A DNA stretch of 12,395 nt from Candidatus Wirthbacteria bacterium CG2_30_54_11 (GTDB lineage: Bacteria; Patescibacteriota; CG2-30-54-11), in assembly GCA_001873755.1 (NCBI GenBank), contig MNZT01000086.1, forward strand, positions 1-12,395. The letters are read 5' to 3'. Positions 1 to 6,594 of the stretch are shown here, piece by piece (position 1 is the stretch's first letter; every line of letters starts with the position of its first letter). Both the position numbers and the translations under genes were made by a program. Under the pieces are notes generated by a model. It was given only the letters and a program-made list of their open reading frames with translations. It was not told where the DNA came from and searched no databases.

Positions 1-328
1 CAAAAACGCCGTATCAGCGCCTTCTGGAGAGAGATGATGTTGATCCCGCCAATAAGCGAAAGTTGAGGGCTATCTACGATGAACTGAATCCATTTGAGCT
101 CAAAAGACGGATTGATGACAAACTGGCAAAACTTGTTTCATTAGCTCAACGGAAAGGTGCAGCGCAAAAACGCCGTATCAGCGCCTTCTGGAGAGAGATG
201 ATGTTGATCCCGCCAATAAGCGAAAGTTGAGGGCTATCTACGATGAACTGAATCCATTTGAGCTCAAAAGACGGATTGATGACAAACTGGCAAAACTTGT
301 TTCATTAGCTCAACGGAAAGGTGCAGCG
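1..328 (+). repeat. Perfect 164-bp tandem duplication (2 copies)
   Basis: Bases 1-164 and 165-328 are identical. The unit begins CAAAAACGCC and ends GGTGCAGCG. The duplication covers the last ~54 codons of the transposase gene. Identity without a mismatch means it is either very recent or an assembly artefact. Copy 1 begins exactly at the window edge, so more copies could lie upstream. Confidence 0.95.
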
Positions 329-331
329 TAA
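1..331 (+). pseudogene. 3' end of an integrase-type (DDE/rve) transposase gene, disrupted by a tandem duplication
   Basis: From base 3 the plus strand encodes the C-terminal tail of a transposase: KTPYQRLLERDDVDPANKRK, continuing through LNPFELKRRIDDKLAKL and ending near QRKGAA. A TPYQRLL start and an NPxELKRRID tail are what I recall from integrase-core transposases of the IS481-like type; no catalytic residues lie in the window. The natural stop after GAA is TAA at 329-331, but a 164-bp tandem duplication sits between the first copy and that stop. Because 164 is not a multiple of 3, the frame entering from the left continues into copy 2 out of register and stops at TGA 228-230, adding about 21 foreign residues. 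The gene start lies outside the window. The family assignment is from memory of motifs and is moderate; the disruption is directly visible. Confidence 0.6.
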
Positions 332-352
332 GAAATTTCTACCCGCCCCTAT

Positions 353-377
353 GGTGACATTTTTACATGATTTGACA
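353..377. mobile_element. Putative terminal end of the left-hand (IS481-like) insertion sequence
   Basis: Twenty-two bases after the transposase stop, the non-coding sequence runs GGTGACATTTTTACATGA and then TTTGACA. Read outward this gives an end starting TGTCAAAT, a TGT-type terminus. This suggests that the element whose transposase ends at 331 terminates about here, just before the target duplication of the next IS. The opposite end is outside the window, so the inverted repeat cannot be confirmed. Confidence 0.4.
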
Positions 378-379
378 CG

Positions 380-394
380 GGCTACAGGGCGGTT
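380..394. repeat. Target site duplication, left copy (15 bp)
   Basis: GGCTACAGGGCGGTT at 380-394 is repeated exactly at 1809-1823, directly outside the two inverted ends of the IS. Confidence 0.85.
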
Positions 395-444
395 TGTCAA
401 CACAAAGTAGAAATGTCCCGTAGTTCGCAAAGTGAAAATGTCCC
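395..444. repeat. IS left end (IRL) with two copies of a subterminal motif
   Basis: Two copies of the motif CRCAAAGTRRAAATGTCCC lie at 401-419 and 426-444. The right end carries the same pair in inverse orientation. The duplicated motif is probably the transposase binding site. Confidence 0.75.
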
Positions 445-451
445 ATTAGGA

Positions 452-1694
452 CTAAATTCCTGTTGGCGCAAAGCTCTGGTTTTCTCGGTAGGTGGGTGGC
501 GTATCCAGATAGTGTTTTAAGTCTTTCCGATTGAGAATCGGAGCTGAGGTATAAATTTGCATCACTCGATGTTCAAGCGGCTTTCCTTTGTACAGAATGT
601 CTACCTCTCCGTCTGGATGGGATACAACAGTGACCGGTGCATTTCTCAAAGCATAGGCTGGGCGATTGGTTGTGATCTGGTATCTCTTCGTCTCAAAATG
701 ACACTCCAGGTTTTTGCTCAAAACCCGCCTGTGTTTCTCTACCAGGATCATGTCCAAATCTTCATGAGCGATTAGCGGTCGGTGAGCGTTTTCAGGTAAC
801 CTGGGCTCTTTTGCAAACTTCTGGTTGTACTTTTCCCTAAACTCTGGCAGATACGCATTAGCCGTTTCGATATCACTGATGTTGCGTAGCCGCAACTCTT
901 TGACCAGACGATCCTGCAAAATTGCGTTGGCTCTTTCTACCCGTCCTTTAGCCTGAGGTGAGTTAGCGAAGATCAGCTCTATACCCAGTTCCTTCATGGC
1001 TCTGCCAATCTGGGTTATGCCCGTACTGTCGCTTTTGTCTGCACTAAGGCCACGAGGGCTGTTTACCCGAAACACCGTGTGCTTGTCTACATAAAAGCTG
1101 ACAGGTCTTCCCGTGTTGCTTCAGATACGCTCTAATAGCCTTAAAGTAAGCAGCCGTACTCTCACTTTTTACAAAGAGGAGTAGCAGATATTTGCTGGTA
1201 GCATCATCAATGAAAACCAACAGAGTACACGCCGCTCCCCGTCCTTCAAACCAGGCATGTGGTGATCCATCTCCCTGAACCAGCTCGCCATATCGGGCTC
1301 GACGCTCCCGGCTTTGATGAATGTTCATCGCGTGCGTCCGTCTTGGACGATGCAGATCCTGTCTGACCATTTCCTGCCGTAGCCGTTCACAGCTGAAGGA
1401 GATTTCCCCACGCTCTACCAGTTTCTCATACGCGAACGCTGGGCTGAAATCACCATAGTCCTTTCGAATGATTTGTATCACCCTCTCCAGGCTTCTCTCG
1501 GCTATCTTCTGTGGACTTGGCTGCCCTCGTCCGAGATGCACTAGGCCCTTTACTCCTTGCTCACGATACCGGCTGACCAGTCTGCTCACCTGTCGCTCAC
1601 TGAGCCCTAACTCGTCTGCTGCCATTTGTCTCGGAATTTGCTTGCCCAAGTATCGCTCCAGAGCCGATACCCGTTTTGCCTCTTTTTCGCTCAT
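452..1694 (-). pseudogene. ISNCY/IS1202-type transposase, split by a one-base frameshift
   Basis: The first reading frame starts at ATG 1694-1692, preceded by GGGAGAAG on the minus strand; a second in-frame ATG at 1709 is possible. It encodes MSEKEAKR, a helix-turn-helix at about residues 20-47 (ADELGLSERQVSRLVSRYR), and the DDE core beginning GDGSPHAWFE (D142) and FIDDATS. After K196 one extra base near 1106 shifts the frame, and the first ORF ends at 1044 in unrelated residues. The second frame, running to the stop at 452, restores the family sequence: YVDKHTVFRVN (D203) and KGRVERANA (E253). Removing the base gives a 413-residue protein with D142, D203 and E253 all present, a plausible full-length transposase. 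As read, no single product has all three catalytic residues. The site (GGGAAGACCTG) lacks a typical slippery heptamer, so I read it as a mutation or sequencing error. Confidence 0.85.
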
Positions 1695-1759
1695 GGTAAC
1701 TTCTCCCATTTACTTGTCCCTTTTTGTGAAAAAAGTAGTTGCTCTACTTTCTCACAGAC

Positions 1760-1808
1760 GGGACATTTTTACTTTGTGTAAATGGGACATTATCACTTTG
1801 CGTTAACA
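1760..1808. repeat. IS right end (IRR) with two copies of a subterminal motif
   Basis: On the minus strand the motif CRCAAAGTRAWAATGTCCC occurs at 1802-1784 and 1778-1760. This is the inverted counterpart of the left end, with the two motifs one base closer together than on the left. Confidence 0.75.
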
Positions 1809-1823
1809 GGCTACAGGGCGGTT
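1809..1823. repeat. Target site duplication, right copy (15 bp)
   Basis: GGCTACAGGGCGGTT directly follows the right end of the IS and matches 380-394 exactly. Confidence 0.85.
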
Positions 1824-1836
1824 GACAGGGCGGTTG
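1813..1836. repeat. 12-bp tandem repeat, two copies, at the IS target
   Basis: ACAGGGCGGTTG occurs at 1813-1824 and again at 1825-1836. The first copy overlaps the target duplication of the IS, so the element inserted within or beside a pre-existing short repeat. Confidence 0.8.
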
Positions 1837-1843
1837 TTGCTAT

Positions 1844-1872
1844 TTGACAATTCACTTTTTGCGTACTAAAGT
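1844..1872 (+). promoter_or_regulatory. Sigma-70-type promoter of the phd-relE operon
   Basis: A consensus -35 TTGACA (1844-1849) is followed by exactly 17 bp and then TAAAGT (1867-1872) as -10. The antitoxin ATG lies 36 bp further on, with AAAGG at 1897-1901 as ribosome binding site. The -35 is only 36 bp from the end of the inserted IS, so the promoter core was left intact. Confidence 0.7.
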
Positions 1873-1894
1873 GAGTACGTACTATTTATCGTAC
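1863..1894. promoter_or_regulatory. Symmetric GTAC operator overlapping the -10 and transcription start
   Basis: Four GTAC tetramers lie at 1863, 1875, 1879 and 1891, spaced 12/4/12 and symmetric about 1878/1879. The central part, AGTACGTACT, is a perfect 10-bp palindrome. The site overlaps the -10 element and the start of transcription, where autorepression by the antitoxin or the antitoxin-toxin complex would act. From family knowledge, YefM/Phd operators contain TGTACA-like palindromes, which fits; binding itself is inferred. Confidence 0.65.
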
Positions 1895-1907
1895 ATAAAG
1901 GTTTGCC

Positions 1908-2168
1908 ATGTCCACCTTAAACCTCACCGTCACCCAGGCTCGCACGCAGCTCTTCGACCTGATGAAACAGGCAACCACAGGCTACAAGAAATTTACCATC
2001 ACCTCCAAAAGCGGTGATGCTGTCCTGATCTCCAGCGAAGAGTATGTGAGTCTGATCGAGACGCTTGAACTGCTCTCCATCCCCGGATTCCGCCAGTCGT
2101 TCACAGAAGCCAGAGCTGACGTGACGACCGGACGGACGGTCAGTATCGACGATGCTTTCGGGGTATAG
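1908..2168 (+). CDS. Phd/YefM-family antitoxin
   Basis: The product has 86 residues, beginning MSTLNLTVTQARTQLFDLMK. This matches the Phd/YefM fold: a short N-terminal strand and helix (TVTQAR...LFDLMKQA), the hairpin FTITSKSGDAVLISSEEYVSL that dimerises and contacts DNA, then a C-terminal region (about residues 52-86) that would wrap the toxin. The usual length is 80-90 residues. The start is fixed by AAAGG six bases upstream and by the promoter/operator just before it. The gene abuts the toxin ATG with no spacer (TAG then ATG), so the pair is translationally coupled. It should neutralise the toxin and repress its own promoter through the GTAC operator. The family is certain; whether the pair is active is unknown. 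Confidence 0.92.
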   Translation: MSTLNLTVTQARTQLFDLMKQATTGYKKFTITSKSGDAVLISSEEYVSLIETLELLSIPGFRQSFTEARADVTTGRTVSIDDAFGV

Positions 2169-2420
2169 ATGTATACGATCCAGGTCACCCGTACTGCAAT
2201 CAAAGATATCGACAAACTGCCTCCGAAACTTAAGCAGAAACTACGAGCCATCCTGCTCGAAGTGATAGCGTCCGATCCGTATGGCGGCAAAAAACTGATC
2301 GGCGACCTTACTGGCAGCTATTCGTACCGGCTGTCCTACAAAGACCGCATCGTCTACAGCATCGACGAGACGCAGAAGATAGTCTATCTGGAACGAGCCA
2401 GGACACACTACGGTGATTGA
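2169..2420 (+). CDS. RelE/ParE-superfamily toxin (probable ribosome-dependent mRNA interferase, YoeB/RelE-like)
   Basis: The product has 83 residues, beginning MYTIQVTRTAIKDIDKLP. It has the compact RelE fold pattern: a strand, two helices (KDIDKLPPKLKQKLRAILLEV), GDLTGSYSYRLSYKDRIVYSID, and a C-terminal VYLERARTHYGD. Basic and aromatic residues suited to RNA cleavage are present: R54, R60, Y63, R78, H80 and Y81. The terminal HY pair recalls YoeB, while the central YRLSYKDRIVY segment is RelE-like. Partnered with a Phd/YefM antitoxin it most likely cuts mRNA in the ribosomal A site, but a ParE-type gyrase target cannot be excluded from sequence alone. It has the same operon and promoter as the antitoxin, and no internal stop or truncation is seen. 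Confidence 0.9.
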   Translation: MYTIQVTRTAIKDIDKLPPKLKQKLRAILLEVIASDPYGGKKLIGDLTGSYSYRLSYKDRIVYSIDETQKIVYLERARTHYGD

Positions 2421-2458
2421 TAGTACGGGATACGAAATGGCGAAAAATGTGCCTTTTC

Positions 2459-2487
2459 TCGACACCCTGCAGCATTCTTGTTATCAT
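2459..2487 (+). promoter_or_regulatory. Promoter of the serine biosynthesis operon
   Basis: TCGACA (2459-2464), a 17-bp spacer and TATCAT (2482-2487), with an extended -10 TG at 2479-2480. Transcription from here would begin near 2494, downstream of the longer possible starts of the next gene (GTG 2413, ATG 2437), and so supports its start at 2527. Confidence 0.55.
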
Positions 2488-2526
2488 ACCTCCACTATCT
2501 GTCACCTAGCAGAAGTGGCGCAGGAC

Positions 2527-4416
2527 ATGAAAGACACATTCTACATCATCGATTTTGATTCTACCTTTGTGACCACCGAAAGCCTGGATGAACTGGCGTC
2601 CATCGTCCTGAAGGGTCGGTCGGACAAGACAGCCATGGTGAACAGGATCAAAAAGATCACTGATCAGGGAATGACAGGCATCATCCCCTTTGAAGATGGT
2701 CTGCGCAAAAGACTCAAATTGATCCGGCCTGATCGCACTCATCTGAAAAAACTGATCAGACTGCTGCGAAAAAAAATATCTCCTTCCATCGTGCGTCACA
2801 AATCCTTTTTCCAGGAGTTCGCAGACCGGATCTACATCGTATCCGGGGGATTCAGGGAATTCGTGTCCCCGATCGTCTCCAGCTTTGGTATCGCTGACGA
2901 CCATGTACTTGCCAACTCGTTCATTTTCGACCAGCTTGGCCACATCACCGGATATGACCAGGCCAATGTCCTGTCAAAAAAAGATGGCAAGATCGCAGCC
3001 GTCAAGGCTCTCCAGCTGAAGGGCGACATTGTGGCCATCGGTGATGGCTACAGCGATTATCAGCTCCGTGCACTCGGGGTGGCCAAGCATTTCATCGCCT
3101 TTACGGAAAACGTCACCCGCCAGACCATTCTCTCCTCTGCGGACTATGTAGCTGCCAGCTTTGATGAGATCCTGTACCACCATAAAATGCCCATGGCTAT
3201 CTCCTATCCCAAAAGCCGCATACAGGTATTGCTTCTGGAAAATATACATGAGAGCGCGATCCGTATATTTGAAAAAGAAGGCTACCTGGTTGAGTATCAT
3301 CAGGAAGCGCTGGATCAGGAAATACTGAAGAAGAAGATCCAGAGCACCCATATCCTGGGCATACGCTCGCGTACGAAAGTCAGAAAAGACCTCCTGCAGG
3401 CAGCCGAACGTCTGCTCGCCATCGGGACCTACTGTATCGGGACAGAACAGATCGACCTGACCTGTGCCGCTGAACGCGGAGTAGCCGTGTTCAATGCTCC
3501 GTACTCCAACACCCGGAGCGTGGTAGAACTCGCGATCGCCGACCTCCTCTCGCTCGCACGCGCGACCAGTGACAAGAGTACAAAAATGCATCAGGGCATC
3601 TGGGACAAGTCGTCAGATGGCTGCGTCGAGATCCGGGGCAAGACGATCGGGATTATCGGCTACGGCAATATCGGATCCCAATTGGCAGTACTCGCCGAAG
3701 CACTTGGCATGAGGGTGTGTTTCTATGACATCGTAGAAAAGCTTGCCCTGGGTAACGCAGTTCGCTGCCGCAGCCTGCAGGAACTTTTGAAAAAGTCTGA
3801 TTTCGTCAGCCTGCATGTGGACGGCCGACCGGGTAACCAAAATCTGATCTCTGACCGTCAGTTCCATCTCATGCGACCCGGAGCCATATTCCTGAATCTG
3901 AGCCGCGGCTCTGTCGTAGACATCCATGCTTTGAAAAAGCATCTGGCATCCGGCCACCTCCGAGGTGCTGCTCTCGATGTGTATCCTGAGGAGCCCAAAA
4001 ACAATGATGAAATGTTCGAAAGCGAACTGCGCGGTCTGCCGAACACGATCCTGACCCCCCATATCGGCGGAAGTACGATCGAGGCACAGCAGAATATTGC
4101 TGACTTCGTCTGTCGCGAAACCATCTCCTACATCAACAGCGGCTCCACGCAAATGAGTGTCAATATCCCGCCTATCCAGCTCTCAATACTGAAAAAAGCA
4201 CACCGGCTCCTCCATCTCCACCGCAATACTCCCGGCATTCTTGCCCAGATCAACGGCATCCTCGCTTCCTATAATATCAACATATTGGGCCAGTACCTGA
4301 AGACCAACGAAACCGTCGGATACGTGATCACCGATGTAGATAAACGCTACAACACCAGGGTCATCGACGAACTGAAAAATATTCCCCATACTATTCGATT
4401 CCGTATACTTTACTGA
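2527..4416 (+). CDS. serB/serA: Bifunctional fusion: phosphoserine phosphatase (HAD, SerB-like) - D-3-phosphoglycerate dehydrogenase (SerA)
   Basis: The product has 629 residues from ATG 2527; in-frame GTG 2413 and ATG 2437 would add 38 or 30 residues with no domain. I chose 2527 because the phosphatase begins at once (MKDTFYIIDFDST) and a promoter ends just upstream. Residues 1-215 are a HAD phosphatase: nucleophile motif DFDST (D9, D11), S106 in IVSGGF, a motif III lysine (K151/K152) and IGDGYSD (D173, D177). Residues 230-540 are the dehydrogenase: NAPYSNTRSVVE (323-334), NAD-binding GYGNIG (378-383), and catalytic R460, E489 and H512, with the 29 and 23 spacing of E. coli SerA. A C-terminal ACT domain (about 555-629) may bind serine as feedback inhibitor. 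The protein would catalyse the first and last steps of serine synthesis in the cytosol. It overlaps the aminotransferase gene, which supplies the middle step. Confidence 0.9.
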   Translation: MKDTFYIIDFDSTFVTTESLDELASIVLKGRSDKTAMVNRIKKITDQGMTGIIPFEDGLRKRLKLIRPDRTHLKKLIRLLRKKISPSIVRHKSFFQEFADRIYIVSGGFREFVSPIVSSFGIADDHVLANSFIFDQLGHITGYDQANVLSKKDGKIAAVKALQLKGDIVAIGDGYSDYQLRALGVAKHFIAFTENVTRQTILSSADYVAASFDEILYHHKMPMAISYPKSRIQVLLLENIHESAIRIFEKEGYLVEYHQEALDQEILKKKIQSTHILGIRSRTKVRKDLLQAAERLLAIGTYCIGTEQIDLTCAAERGVAVFNAPYSNTRSVVELAIADLLSLARATSDKSTKMHQGIWDKSSDGCVEIRGKTIGIIGYGNIGSQLAVLAEALGMRVCFYDIVEKLALGNAVRCRSLQELLKKSDFVSLHVDGRPGNQNLISDRQFHLMRPGAIFLNLSRGSVVDIHALKKHLASGHLRGAALDVYPEEPKNNDEMFESELRGLPNTILTPHIGGSTIEAQQNIADFVCRETISYINSGSTQMSVNIPPIQLSILKKAHRLLHLHRNTPGILAQINGILASYNINILGQYLKTNETVGYVITDVDKRYNTRVIDELKNIPHTIRFRILY

Positions 4417-5498
4417 TGACAGGTGAACGCGTGAACACTCCTATCCACTATACAGTCGGACCCAGCCAGCTCTACCCGACCGTGGTCGCTCATATCCAAG
4501 ATGCATTGGATCTGAATATCATGTCCATCTCGCATCGGAGTGCGCAGTTCCTGGAGATCTACCATGATACCTCTAACCGACTGCGGCACCTCCTCACTCT
4601 GCCACCCGCTGTTCATATTTTTTTCGTGGGTTCATCGCTGGAAAGTATGGAACGCACCATCGAAAACTGCGTACAGGAACACTGTTTTCATTTTGTGGAT
4701 GGTGCCTTTTCGGCAAAATGGCATCAGTTCGCGCTCGAGCTCGGAAAAAAAGCGCAGAAGATCGAAGCCAGGGATGGCGAAGGATTTCATCTCGACCAAG
4801 AGATCCCCGCGGATACCGAGCTCATCTGCATCACCCAGAATGAGACCAGCACCGGAGTGGCGATCCAGCCTGCTGCTATCTCCGGGCTCAAGGACCGCTA
4901 CCCCGACAAACTGATCGCAGTCGATACTGTTTCCTCCTGCCCTTTCGTCACTCTGGATATGACCAAAGTCGATATCATGTTCTTTTCTCCGCAAAAAGGT
5001 TTCGGTCTGCCGGCTGGCATGGGTGTACTGCTGGTGAGCGAAGCGGCTGTCGCCAAAACCAAAGAAATGCAGAAAAAAGGTGCCACGATCGGCACCTACC
5101 ACTCTTTTCTCTCCCTGCTGCAGAGCGAACAGGTGGATCAGACACCAGAAACCCCGAACGTGCTGGGCATCTACCTGCTCGGAAAAGTCTGTGCCGACCT
5201 GCAGGAGAGAGGCATCGAGCTGATCCGGGATCAGACCAGAGCGAAATCGAAATTGATCTACGATACGTTTTCAGCTCACTCCCGATTTCGGCCACACGTA
5301 CAGGTACCAGATTTTCGCTCTGACACCGTGGTGGTCATCGAGACCCCTGCCGAAGCCGGAGAGATCATCAAAGGACTGAGATCACGAGGTATAATCGTTG
5401 CCAGCGGGTATGGCAAACGATCCAACGATCAGATCCGTATCGCCAACTTTCCCGCTCACGATTATTCTGATCTGAAAGAATGGATCTCATCAATCTGA
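4416..5498 (+). CDS. serC: Phosphoserine aminotransferase (class V, PLP-dependent)
   Basis: The product has 360 residues and converts 3-phosphohydroxypyruvate plus glutamate to O-phosphoserine and 2-oxoglutarate. The start is TGATG, overlapping the previous stop. A GTG at 4431, preceded by AGGTGA, is an equally good start and would remove only five residues. Family marks include YTVGPSQLYP near the N terminus, SHRS (39-42), ESMERTIE in place of the usual glycine-rich segment, NETSTG (142-147), VDTVSS with D170 under the pyridine ring, the PLP lysine K194 in SPQKGFG, TPETPNV (243-249) and RIANFP (341-346). The length matches SerC (about 360). With the upstream fusion it completes the phosphorylated serine pathway. 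The gene ends 15 bp from the convergent hypE, with no evident terminator between them. Confidence 0.88.
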   Translation: MTGERVNTPIHYTVGPSQLYPTVVAHIQDALDLNIMSISHRSAQFLEIYHDTSNRLRHLLTLPPAVHIFFVGSSLESMERTIENCVQEHCFHFVDGAFSAKWHQFALELGKKAQKIEARDGEGFHLDQEIPADTELICITQNETSTGVAIQPAAISGLKDRYPDKLIAVDTVSSCPFVTLDMTKVDIMFFSPQKGFGLPAGMGVLLVSEAAVAKTKEMQKKGATIGTYHSFLSLLQSEQVDQTPETPNVLGIYLLGKVCADLQERGIELIRDQTRAKSKLIYDTFSAHSRFRPHVQVPDFRSDTVVVIETPAEAGEIIKGLRSRGIIVASGYGKRSNDQIRIANFPAHDYSDLKEWISSI

Positions 5499-5513
5499 CT
5501 TTGTTCTCCGACT

Positions 5514-6518
5514 TCAGCATATCCTCGGCAGCTGATCGTACACCAGCATATCGAGTATCCTGCTTCCGCCGATCTCGGTCCGCAGCAGCACCTTGCCCGG
5601 TGCCCGTTCGCTTACCCGGCCGATGACGGCAGCGTCCTGGCCAAAGGGATGAGACCGAAGCATAGAAACAAGACTATCTGAATCCTCAGATGAGACCACG
5701 AAGACCATCTTGCCTTCGTTGGCCAGATAGAGAGGATCGTAGCCAAGGATCTCACAGACCGCCTTTACCCCTGCATGCACCGGCACGGCAGTCTGATCGA
5801 TCTCGATACCGACGCTCCGGCTATCGACGAACTCATTGAGCACCGTAGCCAGTCCACCGCGGGTCGGGTCGCGCATGAGCACGATCTCAAGCCCTGCCTT
5901 CAGCACCGGTTCGATCATACGGTACAGACCTGCACAGTCGCTCTGCACATGATTGGACAAGCCAAGCGGATTGCGCGCCAGGGCGATAGCAGTGCCGTGG
6001 TCGCCCACCGCCCCGCTGATGACGATGTGGTCTCCAGACTTCAGGGTGCCAAAACGAGAACTGAGGGGGAACTGACGGACCCCGATGCCTGCCGTGTTCA
6101 AAAAGATGCCGTCTCCTGAACCCTTTTCCACCACCTTCGTGTCGCCGGTCACGACCTGCACCCCGGACGCCGCGCAAGCCTGCCCGATCGACGTCAGAAT
6201 CCGCTCCAGGTCAGCGATCGGGAACCCCTCCTCGATGACGGCAGCACAGGAAAGATAGAGCGGGGTGCCTCCCATGGCCGTGACATCATTGACCGTGCCG
6301 TTGACTGCCAGTGACCCGATGTCACCGCCCGGGAAAAAGATCGGCTTCACGGTGAAGCTGTCAGTAGAAAAAACCAGAGTCTCCTGCCCGACCTGCAGGA
6401 CAGCTCCGTCGGTGAGTGTTTCCTGACCGCCAAGGGTCGGGACGATCGTCTTTTTGATCAGGTCCTGCATGAACTGGCCGCCGTTGCCGTGGGCCAGGGT
6501 GATAGAGTCCTGTTTCAT
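5514..6518 (-). CDS. hypE: Hydrogenase maturation protein HypE (carbamoyl dehydratase)
   Basis: The product has 334 residues from ATG 6518-6516, preceded by GAGGGA five bases upstream; a TTG one codon earlier is less likely. HypE accepts a carbamoyl group from HypF on its C-terminal cysteine and uses ATP to dehydrate it to a thiocyanate, the source of the CN ligands of the NiFe site. Visible marks are the N-terminal AHGNGG, the PurM/AIR-synthase ATP fold with FSTDSFTVKPIFFPGGDIG and VNDVTAMGG, TGDTKVV, DPTRGGLATVLNE, and the terminal PRIC whose final cysteine carries the ligand. All essential elements are present. hypE is separated from hypD by a VapBC-type module, so it may depend on read-through from the hypFCD promoter or on a promoter I could not identify. 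Confidence 0.95.
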   Translation of the reverse strand: MKQDSITLAHGNGGQFMQDLIKKTIVPTLGGQETLTDGAVLQVGQETLVFSTDSFTVKPIFFPGGDIGSLAVNGTVNDVTAMGGTPLYLSCAAVIEEGFPIADLERILTSIGQACAASGVQVVTGDTKVVEKGSGDGIFLNTAGIGVRQFPLSSRFGTLKSGDHIVISGAVGDHGTAIALARNPLGLSNHVQSDCAGLYRMIEPVLKAGLEIVLMRDPTRGGLATVLNEFVDSRSVGIEIDQTAVPVHAGVKAVCEILGYDPLYLANEGKMVFVVSSEDSDSLVSMLRSHPFGQDAAVIGRVSERAPGKVLLRTEIGGSRILDMLVYDQLPRIC

Positions 6519-6554
6519 CAAAATCCCTCAATAGTACTCAAAAGCAGCAATCTT

Positions 6555-6594
6555 CACCCTCTCCTAACCTCCCCCGTCAAAGGGGGAGGAACGA
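6555..6594. repeat. Palindromic repeat overlapping the 3' end of the PIN-toxin gene
   Basis: CCTCCCCC (6568-6575), a six-base loop and GGGGGAGG (6582-6589) form a perfect 8-bp stem. The surrounding sequence (CACCCTCTCCTAA on one side, AACGACAAG on the other) looks like a dispersed repeat. Its core resembles the CCCCCTTT/AAAGGGGG hairpins inside hypF. There is no T-run, so a simple terminator is not supported. Confidence 0.6.

Larger units (their letters stand above)
395..1808 (-). mobile_element. Complete insertion sequence, ISNCY/IS1202 type, 1414 bp
   Basis: The element is bounded by inverted ends TGTCAACACAAAGT (395-408) and TGTTAACGCAAAGT (read inward from 1808) and is flanked by a perfect 15-bp direct repeat. 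It carries one transposase gene on the minus strand, split by a frameshift. The transposase pattern (Fis-type HTH at the N terminus, then a GDGS-containing DDE core) and the long target duplication fit the IS1202 group of ISNCY; as I recall, one subgroup (ISTde1-like) gives duplications of about 15-18 bp. The perfect target duplication points to recent insertion. It landed between the end of an older IS and the promoter of a toxin-antitoxin operon. Confidence 0.85.

Noticed and set aside
380..394. A dif-like recombination site as IS target
   Set aside because: Some IS1202-group elements insert beside dif-like sites, but the flanking sequence here has no recognisable paired XerC/XerD arms.
1095..1115. 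Programmed frameshift in the IS transposase
   Set aside because: The junction GGGAAGACCTG has no slippery heptamer or obvious stimulator, and this family normally has a single ORF; a mutation or base error is simpler.
557..1806. Plus-strand open frames within the IS (557-775, 1468-1806)
   Set aside because: They lie antisense to a clear transposase, have no family resemblance, and one runs through the inverted end of the IS.
2413..2526. N-terminal extension of the serine fusion protein from GTG 2413 or ATG 2437
   Set aside because: The extension has no recognisable domain, overlaps the toxin end, and crosses a promoter that would start transcription inside it.
2506..4389. Several minus-strand open frames opposite the serine fusion gene
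   Set aside because: They are reverse-frame shadows of a well-conserved enzyme; no motifs or ribosome sites support them.
5496..5516. Bidirectional terminator between serC and hypE
   Set aside because: The gap is about 15 bp and contains no stem followed by a T-run.
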